A DNA stretch of 64,000 nt, from assembly GCA_029834535.1 (NCBI GenBank), contig JAQMWT010000366.1:62001-126000 (forward strand), written 5' to 3'. A model generated the notes under the pieces. That model ran no database searches. It was not told the DNA's origin and saw nothing but the letters and a program-made list of their open reading frames with translations. This document shows, in pieces, positions 52,801 to 62,536 of this stretch. The DNA comes from Chrysophaeum taylorii. Its lineage: Eukaryota > Sar > Pelagophyceae > Pelagomonadales > Pelagomonadaceae. A program made the position numbers and the translations under genes. Numbering within the stretch: position 1 is the first letter of the stretch; each line of letters starts with the position of its first letter.

Positions 52801-54802
52801 CAATGGCTCGACGCCACTTCTTTTGGCGTCTCAGAATGGCCACGTCGAGTGCGTCCAGCTCTTGATCGAGAAGGGTGCCGAGGTCGACAAAGCGCGGACC
52901 GACAGTGGCTCGGCGCCACTTTTTTTGGCGTCTCAGAACGGCCACGTCGAGTGCGTCCAGCTCTTGATCGAGAAGGGTGCCGACATCGACAAAGCGCGGA
53001 CCGACAATGGCTTGACGCCACTTCTCACGGCGTCTCAGAACGGCCACGTCGAGTGCGTCCAGCTCTTGATCGAGAAGGGTGCCGACGTCGACAAAGCGTC
53101 GACCAACAATGGCTCGACGCCACTCATCGTGGCGTCTCAGAACGGCCACGTCGAGTGTGTCCAGCTCTTGATCGAAAAGGGAGCCGAGGTCGACAAAGCA
53201 TTGACCGACAATGGCTTGACGCCACTTCTCATGGCGTCTCACAACGGCCACGTCGACTGCGTCCAGCTCTTGATCGAGAAGGGTGCCGAGGTCGACAAAG
53301 CGTCGACCAACAATGGCTCGACACCGCTTTTAGTGGCGTCTCAGAACGGCCACGTCGACTGCGTCCAACTCTTGATCGAGAAGGGTGCCGACGTCGACAA
53401 AGCGTCGACCGACAGTGGCTCGGCGCCACTTTTTTTGGCGTCTCAGAACGGCCAGGTCGAGTGCGTCCAGCTCTTGATCGAAAAGGGAGCCGAGGTCGAC
53501 AAAGCATTGACCGACAATGGCTTGACGCCATTTCTCATGGCGTCTTACAACGGCCACGTCAAGTGCGTCCAGCTCTTGATCGAGAAGGGTGCCGAGGTCG
53601 ACAAATCGTCGACCGACAATGGCTCGACGCCACTTATCGTGGCGTCTCAAAAAGGCAACGTTAAGTGCGTCCAGCTCTTGATCGAGAAGGGTGCCGACAT
53701 CGACAAAGCGCGGACCGACAATGGCTTGACGCCACTTCTCATGGCGTCTCACAACGGCCACGTCGACTGCGTCCAGCTCTTGATCAAGAAGGGTGCCGAC
53801 GTCGACAAAGCGTCGACCACCAACGGCTCGACGCCACTCATCGTGGCGTCTCAGAACGGCCACGTCGAGTGTGTCCAGCTCTTGATCGAAAAGGGAGCCG
53901 AGGTCGACAAAGCATTGACCGACAATGGGTTGACACCACTTCTCATGGCGTCTCAGAACGGCCACGTCGAGTGCGTCCAGCTCTTGATCGAGAAGGGTGC
54001 TAACGTCGACAAAGCGTCGACCAACAATGGCTCGACGCCACTCATCGTGGCGTCTCAGAACGGCCACGTCGAGTGTGTCCAGCTCTTGATCGAAAAGGGA
54101 GCCGAGGTCGACAAAGCATTGACCGACAATGGCTTGACGCCACTTCTCATGGCGTCTCACAACGGCCACGTCGACTGCGTCCAGCTCTTGATCGAGAAGG
54201 GTGCCGAGGTCGACAAAGCGTCGACCAACAATGGCTCGACACCGCTTTTAGTGGCGTCTCAGAACGGCCACGTCGACTGCGTCCAACTCTTGATCGAGAA
54301 GGGTGCCGACGTCGACAAAGCGTCGACCGACAGTGGCTCGGCGCCACTTTTTTTGGCGTCTCAGAACGGCCACGTCGAGTGCGTCCAGCTCTTGATCGAA
54401 AAGGGAGCCGAGGTCGACAAAGCATTGACCGACAATGGCTTGACGCCACTCATCGTGGCGTCTCAGAACGGTCACGTCGACTGCGTCCAGCTCTTGATCG
54501 AGGAGGGTGCCGATGTCGACAAAGCGTCGACCAACGACGGCTCGACGCCACTTCTCGTGGCGTCTCAGAACGGCCACGTCGACTGCGTCCAACTCTTGAT
54601 CGAGAAGGGTGCCGACGTCGACAAAGCGTCGACCGACAGTGGCTCGGCGCCACTTTTTTTGGCGTCTCAGAACGGCCAGGTCGAGTGCGTCCAGCTCTTG
54701 ATCGAAAAGGGAGCCGAGGTCGACAAAGCATTGACCGACAATGGCTTGACGCCACTTATCATGGCGTCTTACAACGGCCACGTCAAGTGCCCCAGCTCTT
54801 GA
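49727..54802 (+). CDS. NLR-like locus, part 4: winged-helix end and about 38 ankyrin repeats
   Basis: The reading frame is 1,691 residues. The first residues belong to other frames. From about residue 30 it gives FFHLTFQAFLVARILG, like the HxxFQEFxAA helix that ends NACHT modules, so the real entry is by continuation from part 3. A spacer with a few degenerate ankyrin repeats (DSALHAAARSGRSECARLLF) runs to about 50880. Then about 38 tandem 34-residue repeats follow, with consensus NGSTPLLVASQNGHVECVQLL then IEKGADVDKASTD. The frame ends at 54802 because one repeat has lost a base (GTGCCCCAGC for GTGCGTCCAGC, near 54790); the array continues in the shifted frame without other change. Confidence 0.75.
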   Translation: MRRLRSPKTVPVGCGGLELSAVWVVASACAESVAFFHLTFQAFLVARILGLDSLLVGDSFDLGDRWCQSPALFAFQLADPSGRERPLTALARKIPKLLVGETVEVYSALKRGYEPHAVVSLDEFDSGGKKIGVQTHSWSKKEVVSAERVRRGVAGVAALSRHASSEGETALVAGILDRGADLITPVDSVTKDSALHAAARSGRSECARLLFRAGAWLFARRNKLMSTPIDLGLSRVVGIDQRAEMARVLWPPQCDKDLASHPIVPEVQEWLDTDEASDKIAEDWDDDVRLYAFAQACRRRQTRVAATLAAFIDTNRRFPGGDSVPLHFAVVNSCTHALSVLLERGAQLHVCMCESALELASRLNRTDALSAMLETKKFDETILRLHPAAQFGFIACVQLLIEKGAEVDKASTHDGGTPLGLASQNGHVDCVQILIEKGAEVDKATTKNGSTPLLVASQNGHVERVRVLIEKGADVQNATTDTGLTPLYSASQNGHVACVQLLIEKGAEVDKARTDSGVTPLLAASNNSHVACVQLLIEKGADVDKASTDDDTTPLLLASQNGDFECVQLIIEKGADVDKASTDNGLTPLLVVSHNGHVECVQLLVEKGADVDKVSTDNGSTPLLLASQNGHVECVQLLIEKGADIDKASTDNRSTPLLLASQNCHVECVQLLIEKGADIDKARTDNGLTPLLMASQNGHVDCVQLLIEMGADVDKASTTNGSTPLIVASQNGHVECVQLLIEKGAEVDKALTDNGLTPLLMASQNGHVECVQLLIEKGANVDKASTNNGSTPLIVASQNGHVECVQLLIEKGAEVDKALTDNGLTPLLMASHNGHVDCVQLLIEKGAEVDKASTNNGSTPLLVASQNGHVDCVQLLIEKGADVDKASADDDSTPLLLGSYNGHVDCVQLLIEKGAEVDKASTTNGLTPLIVASQNGHVDCVQLLIEEGADVDNASTDDGSTPLLVASQNGHVECVQLLIEKGAEVDKARTDNGLTPLLMASHNGHVECVRILIEKGADVDKASTDNGSTPLLLASQNGHVECVQLLIEKGAEVDKARTDSGSAPLFLASQNGHVECVQLLIEKGADIDKARTDNGLTPLLTASQNGHVECVQLLIEKGADVDKASTNNGSTPLIVASQNGHVECVQLLIEKGAEVDKALTDNGLTPLLMASHNGHVDCVQLLIEKGAEVDKASTNNGSTPLLVASQNGHVDCVQLLIEKGADVDKASTDSGSAPLFLASQNGQVECVQLLIEKGAEVDKALTDNGLTPFLMASYNGHVKCVQLLIEKGAEVDKSSTDNGSTPLIVASQKGNVKCVQLLIEKGADIDKARTDNGLTPLLMASHNGHVDCVQLLIKKGADVDKASTTNGSTPLIVASQNGHVECVQLLIEKGAEVDKALTDNGLTPLLMASQNGHVECVQLLIEKGANVDKASTNNGSTPLIVASQNGHVECVQLLIEKGAEVDKALTDNGLTPLLMASHNGHVDCVQLLIEKGAEVDKASTNNGSTPLLVASQNGHVDCVQLLIEKGADVDKASTDSGSAPLFLASQNGHVECVQLLIEKGAEVDKALTDNGLTPLIVASQNGHVDCVQLLIEEGADVDKASTNDGSTPLLVASQNGHVDCVQLLIEKGADVDKASTDSGSAPLFLASQNGQVECVQLLIEKGAEVDKALTDNGLTPLIMASYNGHVKCPSS

Positions 54803-57800
54803 TCGAGAAGGGTGCTAACGTCGACGAAGCGTCGACCAACAATGGCTCGACGCCACTCATCGTGGCGTCTCAGAACGGCCACGTCGAGTGTGTCCAGCTC
54901 TTGATCGAAAAGGGAGCCGAGGTCGACAAAGCATTGACCGACAATGGCTTGACGCCACTTCTCATGGCGTCTCACAACGGCCACGTCGACTGCGTCCAGC
55001 TCTTGATCGAGAAGGGTGCCGAGGTCGACAAAGCGTCGACCAACAATGGCTCGACACCGCTTTTAGTGGCGTCTCAGAACGGCCACGTCGACTGCGTCCA
55101 ACTCTTGATCGAGAAGGGTGCCGACGTCGACAAAGCGTCGACCGACGATGACTCAACGCCGCTTCTCTTGGGGTCTTACAACGGCCATGTCGACTGCGTC
55201 CAGCTCTTGATCGAGAAGGGTGCCGAGGTCGACAAAGCGTCGACCACTAATGGCTTGACGCCACTCATCGTGGCGTCTCAGAACGGTCACGTCGACTGCG
55301 TCCAGCTCTTGATCGAGGAGGGTGCCGATGTCGACAAAGCGTCGACCGACGACGGCTCGACGCCACTTCTCGTGGCGTCTCAGAACGGCCACGTCGAGTG
55401 CGTCCAGCTATTGATCGAGAAGGGTGCCGAGGTCGACAAAGCGCGGACCGACAATGGCTTGACGCCACTTCTCATGGCGTCTCACAACGGCCACGTCGAG
55501 TGCGTCCGGATCTTGATCGAGAAGGGTGCCGACGTCGACAAAGCGTCGACCGACAATGGCTCGACGCCACTTCTTTTGGCGTCCCAGAACGGCCACGTCG
55601 AGTGCGTCCAGCTCTTGATCGAGAAGGGTGCCGACATCGACAAAGCGCGGACCGACAATGGCTTTACGTCACTTCTCATGGCGTCTCAGAACGCCCACGT
55701 CGACTGCGTCCAGCTCTTGATCGAGAAGGGTGCTAACGTCGACAAAGCGTCGACCAACAATGGCTCGACGCCACTCATCGTGGCGTCTCAGAACGGCCAC
55801 GTCGAGTGTGTCCAGCTCTTGATCGAAAAGGGAGCCGAGGTCGACAAAGCATTGACCGACAATGGCTTGACGCCACTTCTCATGGCGTCTCACAACGGCC
55901 ACGTCGACTTCGTCCAGCTCTTGATCGAGAAGGGTGCCGAGGTCGACAAAGCGTCGACCAACAATGGCTCGACACCGCTTTTAGTGACGTCTCACAACGG
56001 CCATGTCGACTGCGTCCATCTCTTGATCGAGAAGGGTGCCGACATCGACAAAGCGCGGACAGACAATGGCTCGACGCCACTCATCGTGGCGTCTCAGAAC
56101 GGCCACGTCGAGTGTGTCCAGCTCTTGATCGAAAAGGGAGCCGAGGTCGACAAAGCGCGGGCCGACAATGGCTTGACGCCACTTCTCATGGCGTCTCAGA
56201 ACGGCCACGTTGACTGCGTCCAGCTCTTGATCGAGAAGGGTGCCGACTTCGACAAAGCGTCGACCACCAATGGCTCGACGCCACTTATCGTGGCGTCTCA
56301 GAACGGCCACGTCGAGTGTGTCCAGCTCTTGATCGAAAAGGGAGCCGAGGTCGACGAAGCATTGACCGACAATGGCTTGACGCCACTTATCGTGTCGTCT
56401 CAGAACGGCCACGTCGACTGCGTCCAGCTCTTCATCGAGAAGGGTGCCGACGTCGACAAAGCGCGGACCGACATTGGCTTGACGCCACTTCTCATGGCGT
56501 CTCACAATGGCCACGTCGACTGCGTCCAGCTCTTGATCGAGAAGGGTGCCCAGGTTGACAAAGCGTCGACCGACACTGGCCTGACGCCACTTCTCGTGGC
56601 TTCTCAGAACGGTCACGTCGAGTGCGTCCAGCTCTTTATCGAGAAGGGTGCCGAGGTCGACAAAGCGTCGACCGACAATGGCTCATAGCCGCTTTTATTG
56701 GCGTCTCAGAACGGCCATGTCGAGTGTGTCCAGCTCTTGATCGAGAAGGGAGCCGACGTCGACAAAGCGCTGACCGACAATGGCGCCACGCCGCTTTTAA
56801 TGGCGTCTCAGAACGGCCACGTCGACTGCGTCCAGCTTTTGATCGAGAAGGTTGCCGACGTCGACGAAGCGTCGACCGACAATGGCTCGACGCCGCTTTT
56901 ATTGGCGTCTCAGAACGGCCATGTCGAGTGTGTCCAGCTCTTGATCGAGAAGGGTGCCGACGTCGACAAAGCGTCGACCGACAATGACTCGACGCCGCTT
57001 CTCTTCGCGTCTCAGAACGGCCAAGTCGAGTGTGTGCAGCTCTTGATCGAGAAGGGTGCCGACGTCGACAAAGCGTCGACCGACGCTGGCTGGACGCCAC
57101 TTCTCGTGGCGTCCCAGAACGGTCACTTCGAGTGCGTCCAGCTCTTTATCGAGAAGGGTGCCGACGTCGACAAAGCGTCGACCGACAATGGCGCGACGCC
57201 GCTTCTCTTGGCGTCTCAGAACGGCCAAGTCGAGTGCGTCCAGCTCTTGATCGAGAAGGGTGCCGAGGTCGACAAAGCGACGACGACTAATGGCTCGACG
57301 CCACTCATCGTGGCGACTCAGAACGGCCACGTCGACTGCGTCCAGCTCTTTATGGAGAAGGGTGCCGACGTCGACAAAGCGCTGACCGACAATGGCGCCA
57401 CGCCACTTATCGTGGCGTCTCACAACGGCAACGTCGACTGCGTCCAGCTCTTGATCGAGAAGGGTGCCGACGTCGACAAAGCGTCGACCGACAATGGCGC
57501 GACGCCACTTCTCGCGGCGTCTCACAACGGCCACGTCGACTGCGTCCAACTCTTGATCGAGAAGGGTGCCGACGTCGACAAAGCGTCGACCGACAATGGC
57601 TCGACGCCACTTCTCGCGGCGTCTCACAACGGCCACGTCGACTGCGTCCAGCTCTTGATCGAGAAGGGTGCCGACGTCGACAAAGCGTCGACCGACAATG
57701 ACTCGACGCCGCTTCTCTTCGCGTCTCAGAACGGCCAAGTCGAGTGTGTGCAGCTCTTGATCGAGAAGGGTGCCGAGGTCGACAAAGCGTCGACCGACGC

Positions 57801-58420
57801 TGGCTTGACGCCACTTCTCGCGGCGTCTCACAACGGCCACGTCGACTGCGTCCAACTCTTGATCGAGAAGGGTGCCGACGTCGACAAAGCGTCGACCGAC
57901 AATGGCTCGACGCCACTTCTCGCGGCGTCTCACAACGGCCACGTCGACTGCGTCCAGCTCTTGATCGAGAAGGGTGCCGACGTCGACAAAGCGTCGACCG
58001 ACAATGACTCGACGCCGCTTCTCTTCGCGTCTCAGAACGGCCAAGTCGAGTGTGTGCAGCTCTTGATCGAGAAGGGTGCCGAGGTCGACAAAGCGTCGAC
58101 CGACGCTGGCTTGACGCCACTTCTCGCGGCGTCTCACAACGGCCACGTCGACTGCGTCCAACTCTTGATCGAGAAGGGTGCCGACGTCGACAAAGCGTCG
58201 ACCGACAATGGCGCGACGCCGCTTCTCTTGGCGTCTCACAACGGCCACGTCGACTGCGTCCAACTCTTGATCGAGAAGGGTGCCGAGGTCGACAAAGCGT
58301 CGACCGACAATGGCGCGACGCCGCTTCTCTTGGCGTCTCAGAACGGCCACGTCGACTGCGTCCAACTCTTGATCGAGAAGGGTGCCGACGTCAAGGCAAA
58401 GACTAGCGATAATCTCACGC
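50887..58420 (+). repeat. 102-bp tandem array coding ankyrin repeats, about 73-74 units
   Basis: The period is 102 bp (34 codons, one more than the usual 33). Units often differ by only a few bases. Higher-order blocks are visible: the series coding ...STTNGSTPLIV, ALTDNGLTPLLM, NVDKASTNNGSTPLIV and ALTDNGLTPLLMASHNGHVD appears near 51.85-52.39, 53.80-54.36 and, in part, 53.09-53.40 and 54.82-55.14 kb. The 57.5-58.2 kb block repeats a three-unit group twice. Because the period is a multiple of three, other frames and the opposite strand also stay open. Confidence 0.95.
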
Positions 58421-58512
58421 CCCTTATTGTTGCGAGAACGCCGGAAGTCCGAAATATTCTGTTGGAGGCAGAAGCGAAGTTGCCCGTCGGCGGCTGCTGC
58501 GCTCTATGCTGA
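54790..58512 (+). CDS. NLR-like locus, part 5: about 35 further ankyrin repeats and C-terminus
   Basis: The array resumes in the next frame directly after the shift near 54790. It is interrupted once by a TAG at 56686-56688, where other repeats read TCGACG, and the same frame is open again at once to 58512. Roughly 18 repeats lie before the stop and 17 after. The last repeat leads to a unique end, VKAKTSDNLTPLIVARTPEV, RNILLEAEAKLPVGG and CCALC. CALC fits a CaaX prenylation box with an adjacent Cys, so a lipid-anchored C-terminus is possible. The sequence is so uniform that recent expansion or gene conversion is certain. The whole locus is either a decaying gene or carries uncorrected indels. 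Confidence 0.7.
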
Positions 58513-61500
58513 AGCTGCTAGTGACCCGTAATTAATCATGTGCGCAGCATTTCGTGTTGTTGCGTACGCTCTGCCATTCTCTCTTGCGTTCTTTACGCCC
58601 CCCATTGTCCTCTTTCAGCACGTCGCTTAGTACGCCACACATAAGTAACTAACATCGCGCTCGCTGATATGTGGGTGGTTGGGCCTCCTTCTTACTCTTG
58701 TGAGCGGGTCCAAGGCGCTTGCGCATGATTCGCGGGCCACCACGTCTTTCGTCGCGCACCTTTTTGCCTGCGCGGTGGTTCACGCTCAGGACGTTGTTGT
58801 TGTTTGCTGTGTCTCGGGCACTGTGGTCCCGCTAGACCCTCAACAGTTCAGTTCGTTGGGTGGGTCTGTTGTGAGTAATTGCACCGATGTCGACGTCCCA
58901 ATCCTGGAGAGACGTTCAAAATTCCAAGAAAGAAGATCTCGAGACGTTGCAAGGTGCGTTCTCCTGGTCGAAGTTTTACGTAGTTTCTCGTGGGCCACCA
59001 ATCACCGACGAAACAACCGTCGGCGAGAGGCTGTCGATCGAGAGGAGTGAACGTAGTCGATCTCAACAACGATCTCGCGGGTATCATCACCGACGAGAGA
59101 TCACCAAACTGAGTAAATTAGTCGGCGAAATGTGGTACGCCGCTCGCGGCGATCTCAAACGCTCGCATGCGAGCTGCGTTGCGAAAAATGTGGCCTTGAC
59201 GTCGACTTGGGCACTGCATCGTACGACGCACGTGTGAACCTTCGACGCGGCGAACGAAGTCGCTTTGATCAGAGCAGCAAGCGTCCGTGCGCACTGATGA
59301 TCAGTCTATTATCGACGCTAACGTTCTGTATTGTCGCGACTTTCTGCTCTTTGTCAATGTCATGGTCAAGACTAGGCGAGATGAGTTCGGGTAGGGACAT
59401 TCGCCTAATGATGCTTACGTCGGCGATGGCCGCGAGCCTCTCGTACTCAAACGAGCCCAGCTGATCGAGGCAACGCCGTTTGATAGGCGACCAGGTTTTA
59501 CATCTTTCAGAGCTCATAATATACTGGGGGTCGAGGTCGCCGCATTGGACTTTGGCCAGCGCGCGATGTGTGTAGATTTTTGTTAACGAACGCTTCTGAC
59601 GTCCTCGCCTTCCATGTCATTCGTTGCTCTTCCTCGAAGAATACACCGTGTATTATTTATCTCAAAGTGTGCTGTGGTGGCTTTCGAATGAATGGCTTCT
59701 TTGATTCTTGACTGAGAGCCGTTCTCTACAGGCGCCAAATTATCAAAGTTGCAGGATTTGCTACGTTCGATTTTGTCAACTTTGTTTTTCGGGCCCCTTA
59801 TTTTCGAGCCCTAGCGAGGCACCCCTCCCCTCAAACTCGATCCACGCCGGTACGGACGCAGCCGTCGTTGGCTCTCAGATCAGCCCGAATTCGCCGCCAC
59901 CACCTCCTGCGACTCAGCACTGGACCCGCCAGCACAGCCACCCGCGGATATATGGTCAACGACATTGTCAAGCTGGGGACCGACTTTTTTCTCTTGCTGG
60001 ACCAGACGGCGGCGACGCGGGCCGAGCCGGACGCTGTGGACACTGGACCTGGTTCTGGAAAAAAAAGGCGGCCTGTTGTACCTTCAACACGCCCGACGAC
60101 GCCGAGCTCGACGCGGGCCTCTTCCTTAGCAAGGACGGCTAAAAACCCCGAGAATCTCACCGATCTCACCCCGTTTCCCCCAGCCCTGGCCACGTCGCCA
60201 GCGGCACCACGATCAAGAAAAAGTTTGCCGACGACCTGCGCGCCCATATGCGCCCGCTTGACCTCTACGCCCCTCTGAACTCCCGTTCGCGACCAGAACA
60301 AACGTGTATCTTAAGCTATGCGGTCCAACACGTTTAGGCGGCGGATACACAGGGTTTAGGTGGACAACAGGCAGCGGCGTGGGCCCGCGGCGCGTGCCGC
60401 GGCGCCCCGAACCTCGTCGCAATCCACGAGCGCAATGAGGCGATGACGCTTCACAACTCGTGAGACGCCCTCGAGCATCCTTTTTTTTCCCGCTCGAGCC
60501 TGCTCTTGCGCTCGCCGTCACCACTTGTGCGCTGGATGTACTTAGCAGATTTGAGCATTTTTTCACTTTTAATAACGAATGACAAATTGACGACCTGTAA
60601 TGTACACAAAACCCACGGACGGACGGACGGACGGAGACGATTTTTCGCAGATTGTGTCTGCGCTACTGAACAACAGACGCCGAAGACAAAAACAGAGATA
60701 GGCGATTCGATGGTGTTGACATTCATCAGCGTGCCCAGCGTTTGCTTGTGATGTCTTGCACTTGCTTCAAAATACACAGCGGCTGCTGTCACAGCTTCGT
60801 AAAGTTCGTTCTGGCAGTTTCCGGATTAGAATTGTGCGAAACGACACCCAGAAACGAACGCGACTCCAACTTCGTCCAGACGCCTCAGAAACTGACCAAC
60901 GGCCCACAGACACAGGCGATTTGTCACCGCTTCACATTGGGATTTGTCGCTGACTTCCGACTGGTAAATAAACGCCACGCCCGGGGATGTAGACGTTGTT
61001 CCTCGCCGTGTGGCGAGTCCCCCGGGGGCAAAAGCCGTAGACGAGCGCTTTAGGGGTGCCGATGAGAACCCCCTTGGCACAGCGCGCTTTCTTCGACGGC
61101 CTCGTGACTACCGCGTGAGGCTGCCTCGCGGAATATCGGGACCGAGCATATAATCGCAGTGACATCCTGAATCCCGTGAAGCGTCGGGCGCCTGTTGCCC
61201 GAATTTGGGAGAGGTCTTCCTCAACCGCCCGGATATCCATTGAGTGGCGTGACGTGAACGGCCAGCGGACATGAACTGTTCGAGGTATCCCGGCGTGCTC
61301 GCTCGCTGACGGCATATCCGTCCTTTCGCGGGCGATCTCGCCGAGAGGATGTGGACGTGATGTGCACCATGTCGAAAACGCAGTTGCTTCCGCGAAAGAA
61401 TCTTCATGCTTTTTTATGGCTTGAGCACTTGTTGCCTTACGCCCTACCCAGAAACATACTGTCGAAGTTGGCACCCCGCGGCGGCGGCGTTTTCGTTTCG

Positions 61501-62536
61501 TTTCGTTTCGTTTCGTTTCGTTCATCCGCGCTGCGTGCAAGGCTCCTCGAGTTGTGTGCTTTCATGGCACTGGGGATCTGTGCCTGGTTTCTACCATGCA
61601 CCCATGGGCCACCTGATGAAGCCTACGTCACGACGCGCTTCGCAACCACCAAGCGCCATCAGCTCTTGGTGAAACCATCCCGGGAGCCACCTTTGCTGCG
61701 CAGAGGCAGCGCGTGTATGATGTTGCGCGCGCGGTGCCATTTGCCAAGGTCTAGCACGCGGCCTCCGGACAGAAGCATGCGGGCCCAGCTTGAGGTCGGG
61801 TTCCTCCACGGGTGTCCTACGCGTTTGTCGACGAGAAGCGAGAGCGCGTGCCTCCCTGATGTCGCTGGGGCTAGTCCCCCTACCTAATGTCACAAAGGGC
61901 TTGCTTGACACCCTCGAGGAGCGGCCACTTTATCGCCGGACGCTCATCGGGTATAAGCTGCTCAAAAGCAACCGTCTGCTGATCAACTGTGGCAAGGACC
62001 GAGCCGCGAATCAGGTCGATACCGTTTTCTCTCGAGGCGCTCCACGAAGACGTCCAGCACGAGCAGTCTCTTTCTGCAGCGAGGACTCCCTACTTCCGCA
62101 AGAGGCACACCCTCTAGCAGCAAAAGCGACCAGCGATAACATTGCTCAAAAGAAGCAGGACGCCGCACGCCGACACCCAACCATATCCGAAAGAGGAGTG
62201 GTGAATCGCGCTTTCGTGACGGTCAACGCCGACGTCTGATCTGATCCACAACAACGTCAAAACGACCGCATGCCCAGCGGCTCTTAGGTACGAAAAAAAA
62301 ACGCAAGCAGCAACGCGCAGCAACGCGCAGCAACGCGCACCCGGCGCGAACGAAGACGCCGGCTTGTAATCTTGGAACCGCCCCGCATACTTTTATTAAT
62401 GAGGCGCCGCCAGCACACGCTAATAGACTAGGTACAAACCCCCCATAACCACGATCTCCCTCCCTCCCTCCCCCCCTCGGTAGTCAGTCCCCTAGACCAA
62501 GGAGACCCGCCCGCTAGAACATAGGGGTGGTGGAGG
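58513..62536. other. relic-rich intergenic region, no intact gene
   Basis: Short open frames occur on both strands but none gives a recognisable complete protein. A frame at 58887-59237 starts at an ATG and has no known domain. Near 60.1 kb the fragment CTFNTPDDAELDAGLFLSKD is protein-like but unassigned. Simple repeats are (ACGG)n near 60616-60632, (TTTCG)n near 61495-61522, a three-copy AGCAACGCGC unit near 62310-62340, and (CTCC)n near 62455-62475. Confidence 0.35.
60950..61540 (-). mobile_element. copia integrase-like remnant
   Basis: The minus strand contains, in order, GEIARERTDMP, HAGIPRTVHVRWPF, DLSQIRATGARRFTG, KKARCAKGVLIGTPK and HTARNNVYIPG. This order resembles the C-terminal half of copia-type integrase (E/NR...ma..m...aglP..W..A; PdLshlRvFGc.ay; GvfiGY...; v..SrnV.f). 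It is a weak, pattern-level match. No terminal repeats were found. Treated as an old, broken fragment. Confidence 0.35.

Noticed and set aside
50900-58400. Long open frames in the other plus frames and on the minus strand across the ankyrin array
   Set aside because: The repeat period (102 bp) is divisible by three and GC-rich, so any frame lacking a stop in one unit stays open through many. The products are monotonous Arg-rich or Val/Asp-rich repeats without a known fold.
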